Counted from the first letter of the stretch, positions 34,606 through 44,349 are shown. The stretch is 64,000 nucleotides of DNA from Volvox africanus (GCA_030268105.1 BSDZ01000005.1:2956890-3020889), one strand, 5' to 3'. The notes: generated from the sequence alone by a model not told the origin. Program-made: numbers and translations.

Positions 34606-35841
34606 CTATTTCGGCTGAGGTACAAACGGCGGCATTAGAGGGCAATCCTTCGTAGGATGACTCTCCGCGCACCGTATACAAACATTGGCCGCTTTCCGAC
34701 GTTCGAACTTGGAACGATTGCAATTCCATTTTGGCATAAACGAGTCATCCGTGCGAGTCCGCTTCGCATTGGGGTCAGAGCGCTGTGCGGCTGCCGACGA
34801 CGGCGCACCACCACGCTTCCTGCTCTTAGCTGGGTCCGAGCTCGGACCTGCTCCTCCTGACCCGCGGACACCCGAGCTAGCGCCCCCGCGCGCCTGGCGT
34901 TGCCGGTTGCTGCGTCGCGTCGCGGCAGTAGGCGTGGGGCGGGTCGCTCTGAGTTCCTGGTCGAGAGCTACAGCTTCCCCAAGCGGATCCTGCACTTGCA
35001 TGGCATTTGCACGAGGGACAGACTTGACTTCTTCCTCACCGGCAAGGAGTCGTATCTCCGTACCCTTAGCAAAAGTGACCAAGGCATCATACGACTTGAT
35101 CGGCACCCCAGCCAAGTCAGTAGCACACCATTTAGCCAAAAGTTTCGTCAGGCCTCGCTTAAACCAAAAGACACGCTCGGTTTCGGTGAGATCAGCAATG
35201 GGGGTCACAAGTGCTTCGAAGTGTGACTGGTACGCAGGTACATTTTCACCCCGACGCATGTGGTAGCTACCGGCTGCCAAAACCTTACGAGCTTCCACAT
35301 CACGTGCTTGAACCTCAGTAGCGAACCGTGCGAGCAAAGCGGCGATCATCTCGTCAAAAGTATAGTCGCCCCGGGCGGTGGTCCATTCGTGATACCAGTC
35401 CTTCGCTGAGCCCTCGAGGGTGTTACCAACGAAGAGACACCTGATACCATCATTATCGCCACCATGAACAGCCTGGAGATACTTTTTAGCGTCACGCACG
35501 TACGCACGAGTTGCATCGGCTATGCTATGTCCTGGTGTCTTTTCAGTCAGCGAGATATTGAGCCTAGGAACGGGAATTGACAATCTCATCACCTCAGGGA
35601 TGTCATCATGCCCTCGAGCTTGAGGTAATGGCAGAACCCTTGGTCCAGCAGTGTTGTCCATATTCGTATTAACTGCTGAATGCGGCACAATTAAGTGAGC
35701 AGGGGTCTGAAGGACAAGGGGATCTTGAGTGGCTCGCGTGCCAACAGTCTCAAGACCTCTATCCGGCGCTCTAGCAGCTACAACGAAATCGGGTTGGCTA
35801 GCTAAGCTAGTGTGCGGTGTATCGTCGCGTTCCGCGGACAT
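34606..35841 (-). CDS. gag: Gypsy Gag of the outer copy, 411 aa
   Basis: It has the same length and architecture as the younger gags, with scattered amino-acid changes (for example NWNCNRSKFERRKAAN, CIRCAESHPTKDC). The zinc knuckle and the terminal UAG are preserved. An open frame despite visible divergence suggests the family was under coding constraint until this copy inserted. The rest of the element is broken. Confidence 0.9.
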   Translation of the reverse strand: MSAERDDTPHTSLASQPDFVVAARAPDRGLETVGTRATQDPLVLQTPAHLIVPHSAVNTNMDNTAGPRVLPLPQARGHDDIPEVMRLSIPVPRLNISLTEKTPGHSIADATRAYVRDAKKYLQAVHGGDNDGIRCLFVGNTLEGSAKDWYHEWTTARGDYTFDEMIAALLARFATEVQARDVEARKVLAAGSYHMRRGENVPAYQSHFEALVTPIADLTETERVFWFKRGLTKLLAKWCATDLAGVPIKSYDALVTFAKGTEIRLLAGEEEVKSVPRANAMQVQDPLGEAVALDQELRATRPTPTAATRRSNRQRQARGGASSGVRGSGGAGPSSDPAKSRKRGGAPSSAAAQRSDPNAKRTRTDDSFMPKWNCNRSKFERRKAANVCIRCAESHPTKDCPLMPPFVPQPK

Positions 35842-36307
35842 GGAACACGAAGCAATACCCTAGATTTGTGTAGTAGAAGCCGACTTCTATCGCAAAGGCA
35901 AGAGTACAAAACGATTCGGTGAGCCTACCGACAGTACTCTTGAGAAGATTCAGCAAACTCAGCAAGTACTTGCCCAGCTGAGTCCTGATCTCCGTAGTTT
36001 GGGTGATGAGAGTCGCCAAATGGTCCGGACGAAAGCCGGTCTCAGTCGCCGCGGCAAGCAATGCCGGTGCACTGAGATTACCTGCAACTCAGAGCGTACA
36101 CTTACACAACAAGTGCAGCAATCTAAGCAAAAGCAATTAAACAATTACAAACCAGAAGCGGCGGCGTCCAAAATGGCGCGGCCTAGGTCTTCGGCAAAAG
36201 TATCTAGCGGTCCTCGTGGTTCGTCGCTGGAGCTCGCCATAGAAAGAACCTACTTCCGATTAGACAAAGAGAGACAGTTAGGCAACGAACCAGTCTCGCT
36301 ACCAAAT

Positions 36308-37140
36308 TGTTGTACCTCTCCTTCGTGTTTGCTCATAAGTATCTGCGCGTCTGAAGGCTTTCGACACTGATGCGCGAGCACTTGCAAGTACAACAAGACA
36401 AGCGCGAGCAAACAGGGACAGCGGAAGACTTCAAACAAGAAGAGATATAACTTACAGTCTTACAGATCGAAGCGGTGCAATGGACGTAATCGCCGTCAGC
36501 GCCGGAAGCAAGCAATCATCACGCGGCGGTGAATAGCGAAGTTTAGGCTTAGCTCGTGCTAAGTAGAATAGCGTATAGTAATAATAGCGTAGAACACACG
36601 AGTGTTGTCCGGTATCGAATGTCTTATCTTGCTTAGCCATCCTCGCATCTGTTATACTCGCAGCATCGCAATGTCGTACGATTCACACTAGGAGGCCGAT
36701 CCTAAGTGTGACAACCCTACTGCGTATAGGCGATGTCCATGTATAACAACGTATAAGCCTTTCCGGCATTCGCATGATGCAAGGGTCCGAATAACGATAT
36801 TCGGTTGCAAGGCATGCATCGCGACGAGTGCGGCGCTCTCAACGTGTGCTGTAATTAAGTAATATTATATCAAATAATATTACTTATCGTTTCATAGCAC
36901 GAGCATAAAGCGCACTTCAATGATTCGGTATTTGATGCATGCTAGGCGGATTTGCCATGATGCGATGTCGTGATGGATAATGATAACATGCCAAATGCAT
37001 ATATAAATGTATGCGAATACATCTATATCATGCAGGTTCATTCATATGCAATAGTCATTCATGCGTTCATCAAGATAACACTTCGCCTCGTAGGGTTGCA
37101 TTGACCTACACATCGGCGGGAAACGAACTGTAGCACAACA
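36308..37140 (-). repeat. Gypsy LTR E (833 bp), 5' LTR of the outer copy
   Basis: It runs TGTTGTACCTCTCC to CTGTAGCACAACA. It is clearly diverged from LTRs A-D and preceded by the same primer-binding sequence on the minus strand. Its hairpin CCGAATA/TATTCGG (36787-36804) differs from CCGGATA/TATCCGG in LTR A by a paired change. Confidence 0.92.
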
Positions 37141-37311
37141 GACGGCAGACTTCCATCCTGTAATCAAAGACTATTATAAGTTGAATCTTTCCTTGTTGCT
37201 GAGTCTTCCGCTGTTCTCTTACTTGCATTGAATCGCCTTGCTGTTTGTAAGCATGGTGCACACGTAGCTAACATCCGGACGTGCAGATTCAGTGCATGAT
37301 CGAAGAAGGAA
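37141..37311 (+). repeat. Fragment of a diverged plus-orientation LTR end
   Basis: CTTGTTGCTGAGTCTTCCGCTG..CTTGC..GCTGTTTG..GGACGTGCAG and a terminal GATACAACA match the last 170 bp or so of the plus-orientation LTRs at 37475-38274 and 42965-43797. The left part is missing where it meets LTR E. Confidence 0.6.
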
Positions 37312-37319
37312 GGATACAA

Positions 37320-37405
37320 CACACGGAAGGGTGGAGGAGGGGAGAAGGGGAGGGGAGAAGGGAGGGGAGAAGGGAGGGAAGAAGGGGGGGAAGAAGCGGA
37401 GGGGC
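37320..37405 (+). repeat. Purine-rich GGGAGGGGAGAA minisatellite
   Basis: Nearly pure A/G sequence with imperfect repeats of GGGGAGAAGGGAG runs for about 85 bp. It could form triplex or G-rich structures. Open frames across it (Ser/Pro-rich or Gly/Arg-rich) are repeat artefacts. Confidence 0.85.
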
Positions 37406-37474
37406 TCCCTCTTTCCTTCCATCGCATCCCAACAAATACAGTCTTCAGCTTTTGCCAGAACTGCGAAGACTGCA

Positions 37475-38274
37475 TGTACATTACAGTTTGATTACCGCCT
37501 ATGCGTAGGTGAATGCGACTCTACAAGGCGATAAGCAAACGTAATAAATGCATACCAGTAATAAATATATTTGCATATATTGAGCTAGTTTGGTATGTCA
37601 TGCACTGCGACTTGTCCCATCGCACTGCCAGCCGCATGACTGTCGCACCGTTTGACTTAATCAGAGAAGCATGAGTGTGTTGCATAATAACTTGAACTAT
37701 TTAAGTAATAATATTTGCCATATTATTACTCTATCGCTGGCATGTGTAATGTATGAGTGTGAGACTTGCAACCGAATGTTGCTATTCGGACCCTTGCATC
37801 TTGCCGATGCCATGAAGGCTTAATTGTTGGGACACATGGATATCGAAGCTACACATTAGGGTTTATCACACTTAGGATCGGCCTCCTAGTGTGAGTTGTA
37901 CTGTGTACCGATATTGCGCGTATAATAGATGCAAGGACGGCCAAGTAGAGCAGAACATATTTGAGCATATACTTTGTATGCTACTGGAACACACTTGTGT
38001 TCATTCGGACTATTGCTAACTGCTCTATTGATGTGGCCTGAGTTAAGCCTGAGCTTCGCCATCAGCTGTATGATGATCGCTACCTGCTGGGCCTGACAGC
38101 CGATCATATCATCACATCCTTTAATAATTAAAGTAATATCTTTCCTTGTTTTCAAGTCTTCTGCTGTCTTCTGTATCTCCTGAGTGCTTTGCTGCTCTTG
38201 CAAGCGCTCCGGCATTGGTGTCTAAGGACCTAGACGTGCAGATACCATATGAACAAAGCAGGAGAGATACTACA
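37475..38274 (+). repeat. Old plus-orientation Gypsy-type LTR (about 800 bp)
   Basis: Diverged relative of the reverse complement of LTRs A-E, starting near TGTACATTACAG and ending GAGATACTACA. It keeps the hairpins AGTAATAATAT/ATATTATTACT (37704-37730) and GAACAC/GTGTTC. It is followed by a recognisable primer-binding and leader remnant at 38275-38340 (GATTTGGCATTGAGACGG, TCAATCGGAAGTAAG), so it was a 5' LTR. Confidence 0.75.
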
Positions 38275-38340
38275 GATTTGGCATTGAGACGGTTTTGTTG
38301 CCTGGCTGTCTCATTGCGTCAATCGGAAGTAAGTTCTTGC
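38275..38340 (+). other. Primer-binding and leader remnant of an old Gypsy element
   Basis: Aligned by eye with the intact leader: TTTGG.AT.GAGAC, then TTGTTGCCT..CTGTCTC, then AATCGGAAGT. The rest of the internal region is deleted and another LTR begins at 38371. Confidence 0.6.
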
Positions 38341-38482
38341 TAGGGCAAATGCCAACAATGGGCTACACAGTGTTGTACCAAGGTTCGATCACCGTCCATG
38401 CAGAGGTAGACTCGAGTCCACCAAAGTATGAGCAAGCATGACATATGCATATTAGTGTGATATATCCGTATATACCTAGCTA

Positions 38483-38920
38483 TATATAACGTTACCCATA
38501 ATCGACCGATGATCCGCTTCTAGAGACCATTCCCTAAGGATCCGAGCTTGCGATCTCAAAGTCGACAGTACGAATCTGGGTCGGGGCAATATGGAGAAGG
38601 GGTAATATACTAGAATAGCCCAATTCTTCAGAGGTGGGTCCAAGTCCGCACAGCCCGTGAAATTCGCATCTGAGGCCAGTAACTGGGCTGATGGTGCGGG
38701 GTGGTTTGACACCCACCTAAATGTCAGTTGATCCGAAGGGGCTGGCACATGGATAGGGGCCGTAGACAGTAAGGAAACTCTGCGTAACCAAAAAACAAGT
38801 GATATCTAGCGGCCTCAGATGAAGACGCTGAGGTGCGTGTGCCCACTCGGTTAAAATTCCGGAGATCCCCATAATACACACCAGCCCGCAAGGGCGGAGT
38901 TACCATAATAATAATAATAA
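38483..38920 (+). mobile_element. 5'-truncated LINE 3' end with (ATA)n tail
   Basis: A 438-bp insert ends in TACCATAATAATAATAATAA. It is flanked by a perfect 10-bp duplication TACCTAGCTA (38473-38482 and 38921-38930). A microsatellite tail with a long variable target duplication is the mark of target-primed reverse transcription. No protein motif is visible in the short body. Its relation to the LINE at 40472-49642 is unknown. Confidence 0.75.
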
Positions 38921-39199
38921 TACCTAGCTAGATCGACATGTTGTATTGCTACTTGACGCCGCTGTCAGTCATGTACGTTTGACTTAAGTGAGTCAACATC
39001 GATGCACGACACCATTGTAGCATAATCCATCAAGTAATAATATGCGATACATTATTACATCATCGATAGCATGGATAAGGTGTACACGTGGGAATGTGAT
39101 GATCACAGTGGTTAGTCGGCAACCGAATATAAAAAAATTATATATATATTCTGTAACAGGGCAAATGGCGCAGAAGCACCAGAAAGAGTGAAACTGACT

Positions 39200-39583
39200 T
39201 GTCATAATTTGGCTTTTAGGACAAATAACTTAATTGCGTAATAATAGATTAGTTATCATAGATCTAATCCATAGAACTTGGTTGAGTTGCATGGAACTAC
39301 ATTGCATGTGGGCATTCGTACAATGATGTCAGTTGTAGAATGTGCACCAGTTTTGAATAGACGTAAGGCCCCCTTACGAGCCAGGCAGCGCTATTTAAGG
39401 CGCCTGGATAATTGAGACAGACACTTCTTCTTTCATTGTAAGTTACTACTATAATGTAACTAGCAAGGAGTCACCTTTGCACTACGTGCCCTACGGCACC
39501 GTTACTCGGAGCTCGCCAATATAGCTATCCCTAACAGCTAGGCGACCCCTCTGTTACACTGGTATCGAGACCCCTCTGTTACA
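39200..39583 (+). mobile_element. Small LTR-element remnant: one LTR plus primer-binding site
   Basis: A 359-bp LTR-like block runs TGTCATAATTT to CTGTTACA (39200-39558), with a TATTTAAGG box near 39393. One base later comes TGGTATCGAGACC (39560-39572), the same primer-binding core used by the Gypsy family. The 13-mer CCCCTCTGTTACA occurs at the LTR end (39546) and again at 39571. It lies within the old LTR. Class (Copia-like or TRIM) is not certain. Confidence 0.55.
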
Positions 39584-40081
39584 TATTTGGACATTCGCAC
39601 CTTGCATATGCTGCAACAGTTTATTCAACGATTTACACGATAATCAGAAGAGTGCTTTGAAAGTACTCACACTTGGGATCGGGGATCCAGTGTGACTTGT
39701 ACTGCACATCGGCATCGCAAGCATGATAGGTGCGAGGACGGCCGTGTAGACAATGACGTCTGATCGGATAATACTTTGGATAAGTACCCGCGTACTTATC
39801 TTGACTAAGTATATACATACATTTTATCCATCCAATATCGGCCTGAGCTATTTCTGCATAGCACCATCAGCCAGATGATGAACACCGCCCACTGGGTCCG
39901 ACGGCCGACTACGCATTGGCATCTGTAAATGATTGTAAGTTGAGTCTTTCCTTGCTCTGAAGTCTTCCGCTGTCACGATACTCGCACTTGAGTGCTTTGC
40001 TGTTTGCCAGCACTCCGGCACTAGGATCTAACACCCAGACGTGCAGATTTAGTGCATGAGCAAAGAAGGAGAGATACAACA

Positions 40082-40471
40082 GTTTCAATGGCATCTCCCT
40101 CCACCTGATCGAGGCCCTGAAGATGTGCATTAAGGCCACGTGCAGGTCCCGTAGGGGACAGCATCTTTGCTAGGATTTGGGCCCGGTTTTGTTCGTACAG
40201 GCGCCTGTACCGTTGAGGGAGAATCCCTAAGGAGAGCCTGTGGGCCAAAAAGACATGTGCAGAGGTACGTAGGGCGGGCTGGGAGTGCGACGGAGAACTA
40301 TCAACTATCAACTTGACAATAGTCAACTGAGTTCCTGCAGGAGAGGGACGTGATGATACGATTCCTGGGCATTGCCCTGTACCCATTCAACGGGTTGCCA
40401 TCCAGGCTACCTGCATTCTTTACTGGTATAACATAAAAGCGTCCAATAACAACAAGGCGAGCTGCTGAAAT
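40082..40471. other. Unassigned segment between old LTR and LINE ORFs
   Basis: It may be the 5' untranslated region of the LINE. On the minus strand a frame reads LGILPQRYRRLYEQNRAQIL.., with no match I can name. There is no repeat or terminus that would fix the LINE 5' end. Confidence 0.35.
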
Positions 40472-40840
40472 TTGAAAATGGTAAGCCAGCGAAAGGTGAG
40501 GCGAAAGTCCGCAATCTGTCGTGTTCTGCTATGCCTAACACTCTGCAAGCTGATAACAGCGTTCTGTGACAGCCTGGCTCTGGAAGCGGTGGAACCCGTG
40601 GTTTCCTGTCACCCCCCCTCGTCAATCAACGAACAGGATTGTACGTGCAGGAACGTGCCACATAAGGGACACGCTTACCGGAGGGGTCACGAAAAGAAAG
40701 CAGCAAACAATCGAAATTCAACAGCAGCGATAAGTCCCGAGCGGACACTGCCAATGATCCAAATCGGGGAAGCCCAGGCTTCATCATCAACTGAGACCAA
40801 GCAAAAGGCCGTATTCCTACTTCTCAGAGTCAGCTCGTGA
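40472..40840 (+). CDS. Small upstream ORF with hydrophobic N-terminal segment, 122 aa
   Basis: After a basic start (MKMVSQRKVRRKSAICR) comes a hydrophobic stretch (VLLCLTLCKLITAF) that could be a signal peptide or membrane anchor, then a Cys/His-containing region. The ORF ends at 40840. The ORF1 frame is already open from 40758, so the two overlap by about 80 bases in different frames. It may be a separate product or the true N-terminus of ORF1 joined by a frameshift. No family recognised. Confidence 0.4.
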   Translation: MKMVSQRKVRRKSAICRVLLCLTLCKLITAFCDSLALEAVEPVVSCHPPSSINEQDCTCRNVPHKGHAYRRGHEKKAANNRNSTAAISPERTLPMIQIGEAQASSSTETKQKAVFLLLRVSS

Positions 40841-40850
40841 AGACCAGGAT

Positions 40851-43022
40851 ATGGGTCTGAAGGGAGACCATCGAGCACAGGACCTCAGCCAGAGCAACTC
40901 TTGCCCAGCAGATGACGACTTCTGTGAAAAAGCATTCCACAGACATGATAATTCACTAAGATATGTTACAAACAGAACCTGTGGAAGGACGCCTGGAACA
41001 GACTACTCTTCTCAAGGAGCAGCTTCTGACTGTATACACCTAACAGAAAAATACATCTTTTCAATCACAAATTGCAACACTAGAATGGTCTCTGGAAAAT
41101 GCCGCAACTGCGAAGGCCAGGACTTGGAAGACCCAAGAAACTTGCGAGTGAATGACCTAGTAACCAACAAAGCCCACGATAAGCCACGAATAGGATTATG
41201 GGAACATCTAAGAAGATCCATTAAACAACCACCCGACATCAAGGTCACAGCCCAAGGAGGTGTGAACGTTGCTGGGCGAATGCTGGACAACCTTGGCCGT
41301 ACAGTGAATGCCCCACAACTGCACTACGCACGCCAGAACTCGCCACCTTCGACTGCAGGGACGATGCTTGGATCAGCTAGCCCACGGATCTCATCACGCG
41401 GCATCCAGAAAGCCTTTCTGCCTTATCTTATGCGGGGAAGAAGCACACCGACCGGTGTGCACCTGCCAGGGGATGTCATGCGGGCAGGTGGGCACCTAAT
41501 AACCCATACCATCAAAGCGCTGCTGCACGATCTCGAAATTACGATCCTCATTGGGTACAGTATCATTGCCGGCCTTGGGGTAACGTATGCACTCTACAAA
41601 GTCAACAGAGTAGCAAGACAGTGGAATCGAAGCAAAGGGAGATCCCTGCAACAGACAGGCAACGTGATCCTTCTTGCGGCTATGCTGTCAGTGCCCCTCG
41701 CCTGTGCGGTAGCACTGAGACCACTGGACTTAGCCATCCGTTTAACGTTACTAACAGTTGGACTGATTTGGATTTTACGACACTTCACTAAACGAATAGC
41801 AGCCAGCGCCGTACCCATAGCAATAGACCTGGCTCTCGCCTGTGCAATCTATGTTGCTGAAACAATCAAGTGGGCAGGTCAGCACCCATTGGCGACTAGG
41901 CAGATAATGGTGTCAGCAGCCGCACTGGTCACACTATGTGTACAGCTGGCCACAGCAGCCCCAACGGTCCCCATTCTGTTGATCAGTATCCCCGCAATTG
42001 GTAAAGGCCTGAAGTACATACCAGGGCTAAAGGGACATGCAAGCTGGCTGATACACATCTGTCTGATAGTCGGCTTGGCGATACCGCAGAACACGATGTT
42101 TGGTACCACAATAACCCTCATTGTTACACTGATAACGACTGCCAGTTGGGATAGAGACCCCGCTCCAGGGACAGAGGGACACCCTGAAGGAACGGAAAGC
42201 ACCCAATGCGCGGGCCCACAAGATGAAATCATGCGAACCGAGCGACCCCATACCCTTACCAACACACGAGCGTGGCGGCTAACAGGACCCGGGGCCCCAT
42301 CAAAACAAGTCACATGGCCGATAATGACAAACCCGCACAACCCAGATGACACCCTTTACCACGAGCAACAGCAGAAAGAGCTCTGCATGATCCACGCCAT
42401 AAACAACCTACTAGGGGGACCGTACATTGACCCACAGCATGTACTGCAATACTGTCGTACAATGCTGCAACACATGGCTGACCGGGAACTCCACAATGCA
42501 GCCGCCACATGGCGACTAACCCACAACCAAAACACAGGCAACGTCTCAATGCTGACAATCAATCCATCCCTACGCTACAACGTGCTGGTGCAAACTGCAC
42601 AACAAAGAAATGACTCCGCACACCCGCATATGGCCTCCATAGGGAGTGGACAGGAAATAAAACCCAACGTGACGTTAAGCAGCGTACTACACCAACTGCC
42701 AGAACACGCACACAACTGGGGCTTCCTCGTACACCTCCCAGGCCATGCAATAGCCGTACGAAAACACAAGGACCGGTGGTACATCCACGACTCTCTGCAA
42801 CCGCAACCTGTGGAACTTGGTGACGAAAACGCCACATGGCCACGTGACGCTGGCGCAATATACCCCCTAAATCTTCGGCACCACACAGAACCCACGGCAA
42901 TGCATGTGGACCTGCGAGACATAATACCCCCGGACACATGGGTGCACACAGACCACACCAAGTATGTTGTGCTACGGTTCGTTTCCCGCCGATGCGTAGG
43001 TCAATGCGACCCTACGAGGTGA
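40851..43022 (+). CDS. LINE ORF1: multi-pass membrane protein with C-terminal Josephin-type cysteine protease
   Basis: The genuine coding part ends at 42964; the last 19 codons belong to the inserted LTR. The native frame resumes at 43798-44130 with a basic, Pro/Thr-rich tail. Residues 1-220 are Cys-rich and hydrophilic. Residues about 229-430 hold five or six hydrophobic helices (for example ITILIGYSIIAGLGVTYAL, VILLAAMLSVPLACAVAL, SWLIHICLIVGLAIP). Residues about 504-650 match the Josephin deubiquitinase fold: HEQQQKELC with nucleophile C512, then HAINNLLGG; H632 in PGHAIAVR; and D647 in WYIHDSL. The His-to-acid spacing of 15 equals that of ataxin-3 (H119-N134), and a Gln five residues before the Cys is in the expected oxyanion position. 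A membrane-anchored ubiquitin protease is inferred. I know of no standard LINE ORF1 with this layout. Confidence 0.78.
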   Translation: MGLKGDHRAQDLSQSNSCPADDDFCEKAFHRHDNSLRYVTNRTCGRTPGTDYSSQGAASDCIHLTEKYIFSITNCNTRMVSGKCRNCEGQDLEDPRNLRVNDLVTNKAHDKPRIGLWEHLRRSIKQPPDIKVTAQGGVNVAGRMLDNLGRTVNAPQLHYARQNSPPSTAGTMLGSASPRISSRGIQKAFLPYLMRGRSTPTGVHLPGDVMRAGGHLITHTIKALLHDLEITILIGYSIIAGLGVTYALYKVNRVARQWNRSKGRSLQQTGNVILLAAMLSVPLACAVALRPLDLAIRLTLLTVGLIWILRHFTKRIAASAVPIAIDLALACAIYVAETIKWAGQHPLATRQIMVSAAALVTLCVQLATAAPTVPILLISIPAIGKGLKYIPGLKGHASWLIHICLIVGLAIPQNTMFGTTITLIVTLITTASWDRDPAPGTEGHPEGTESTQCAGPQDEIMRTERPHTLTNTRAWRLTGPGAPSKQVTWPIMTNPHNPDDTLYHEQQQKELCMIHAINNLLGGPYIDPQHVLQYCRTMLQHMADRELHNAAATWRLTHNQNTGNVSMLTINPSLRYNVLVQTAQQRNDSAHPHMASIGSGQEIKPNVTLSSVLHQLPEHAHNWGFLVHLPGHAIAVRKHKDRWYIHDSLQPQPVELGDENATWPRDAGAIYPLNLRHHTEPTAMHVDLRDIIPPDTWVHTDHTKYVVLRFVSRRCVGQCDPTR

Positions 43023-43797
43023 AGTGCTATTTTGATGAACGCATGAACGATCACTGCATATGAATGAACTTGCATGATATAAATGTATTCGTATACATTT
43101 ATATATGCATTTGGCATGTTGTCATTATCCATCGCGACATCGCATCATGGCAAATCCGCCTAGCATGCATGAAATCCCGAATCATTGAAGTGCGCTTTAT
43201 GCTCGTGCTACGAAACGATAAGTAATATTATTTGATATAATATTACTTCATTACAGCACACGTTGAGAGCGCCGCACTCGTCGCGATACATGCCTTGCAA
43301 CCAAATATCGTTATTCGGACCCTTGCATCATGCGAATGCCGGAAAGGCGTATACGTTGTTATACGTAGACATCACCTATACGCAGTAGGGTTGTCACACT
43401 TAGGATTGGCCTCCTAGTGTGAATCGTACGGCATTGCGATGCTGCGAGTATAACAGATGCGAGGACGGCTAAGCAAGATAAGACATTCGATACCGGACAA
43501 CACTCGTGTGTTCTACATTATCATTGCTATACGCTACTCTACTTAGCCCGAGCTAAGCCTAAACTTTGCTATCACCGCTGCGTGATGATTGCTTGCTTCC
43601 GGCGCTGACGGCGATTACGTCCATTGCACCGCTTCGATCTGTAAGACTGTAAGTTATATCTCTTCTTGTCTTGAAGTCTTCCGCTGTCTCTGTTTGCTCG
43701 CGTTTGCCTTGCTGTTCTTGCAAGTGCTCGTGCATCGGTGTCGAAAGCCTTCAGACGCGCAGATACTTATGAGCAAACATGAAGGAGAGGTACAACA
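42965..43797 (+). repeat. Solo Gypsy LTR (833 bp) inserted in LINE ORF1
   Basis: It runs TGTTGTGCTACGG to GAGAGGTACAACA, the reverse orientation of LTRs A-E, and resembles LTR E most. The flanks are AAGTA on the left and GAGTA on the right, a 5-bp target duplication with one difference. No internal sequence remains. Its removal restores the ORF1 frame. Confidence 0.88.
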
Positions 43798-44130
43798 GAG
43801 TATATGGAGATCCAAACAACCAACGGGACCACATGCACAACAACGAGACTGCCACAAGGCCAAAAGCGGCGGAAGATCAAGCACCCACGTGCAACACAAC
43901 TAGCCCGCCAAACGGGGAGAACATTAACCAAGCCACCAGGAACACGCACACGACCGCAGCCAACTGCACAGGACAACGACCATCCACCAGCACCCAACCC
44001 GACAGCCGTGCCTCTCCCATCCCTCTTAGAGGAGCCCCACACGAATGCCCCCGCCAAGAGCGACATCCCGGGCACACTCTGCCGCATATCCAACTCACAG
44101 ACGCGCAATGCAACAGACCCAAACCACTGA
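43798..44130 (+). CDS. LINE ORF1 C-terminal tail after the solo LTR
   Basis: It continues the ORF1 frame across the LTR. It begins YMEIQTTNGTTC, then KRRKIKHPRA, and ends ATDPNH at a stop. It is basic and Pro/Thr-rich, so nucleic-acid binding is possible. A gap of about 220 bases separates it from ORF2. Confidence 0.6.
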   Translation, partial: EYMEIQTTNGTTCTTTRLPQGQKRRKIKHPRATQLARQTGRTLTKPPGTRTRPQPTAQDNDHPPAPNPTAVPLPSLLEEPHTNAPAKSDIPGTLCRISNSQTRNATDPNH

Positions 44131-44349
44131 CGACCACTGACCATCTCCAACAGCGGGCTAACAAACGCACCAATCCAGCCGGGGCTGAACACCCCGGGTA
44201 AACGACACACAACAAGGGAAAGTGGGAACGTCAGTGAACCCAGTGCCCAGCGCCCAAGACTGTCGACCACCCCCGTAAGAAACACCACACTCTCACACCC
44301 GGAAAACGCAAACCCCTCAGAAAGCCGCAATATAACAAACCACAGGTAC

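Larger units (their letters stand above)
38371..40081 (+). repeat. Old plus-orientation LTR, interrupted twice
   Basis: It starts TGTTGTACCAAGGTTCG and ends GGAGAGATACAACA. It is split by a LINE tail (38483-38920) and by a small LTR-element remnant (about 39133-39583). Subtracting both leaves about 810 bp, close to the family's LTR length. It keeps the hairpins GATAAGTAC/GTACTTATC (39779-39800) and CACACT..GGATC/GATCC.AGTGTG (39668-39694). Confidence 0.7.

Noticed and set aside
18540..37140. CRISPR-like regular repeats
   Set aside because: The repeats are 824-bp LTRs spaced by kilobases with gag-pol between them, in a eukaryotic context; there is no short repeat-spacer pattern.
37164..37534. 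Ser/Pro-rich and Gly/Arg-rich frames
   Set aside because: They are translations of the purine-rich minisatellite.
38476..38748. Minus-strand frame of 90 codons
   Set aside because: It lies inside the truncated LINE tail, opposite to its direction as set by the (ATA)n tail, and has no recognised domain.
41012..42961. Minus-strand frames opposite the LINE ORF1 (for example 41879-42352, 42559-42939)
   Set aside because: Plus-strand ORF1 has clear domain logic; the antisense frames are shadows with no motif.
40472..44130. An integrated virus as the source of the membrane/Josephin protein
   Set aside because: No capsid, polymerase or viral terminus is visible, and the adjoining same-strand APE endonuclease fits a LINE better.
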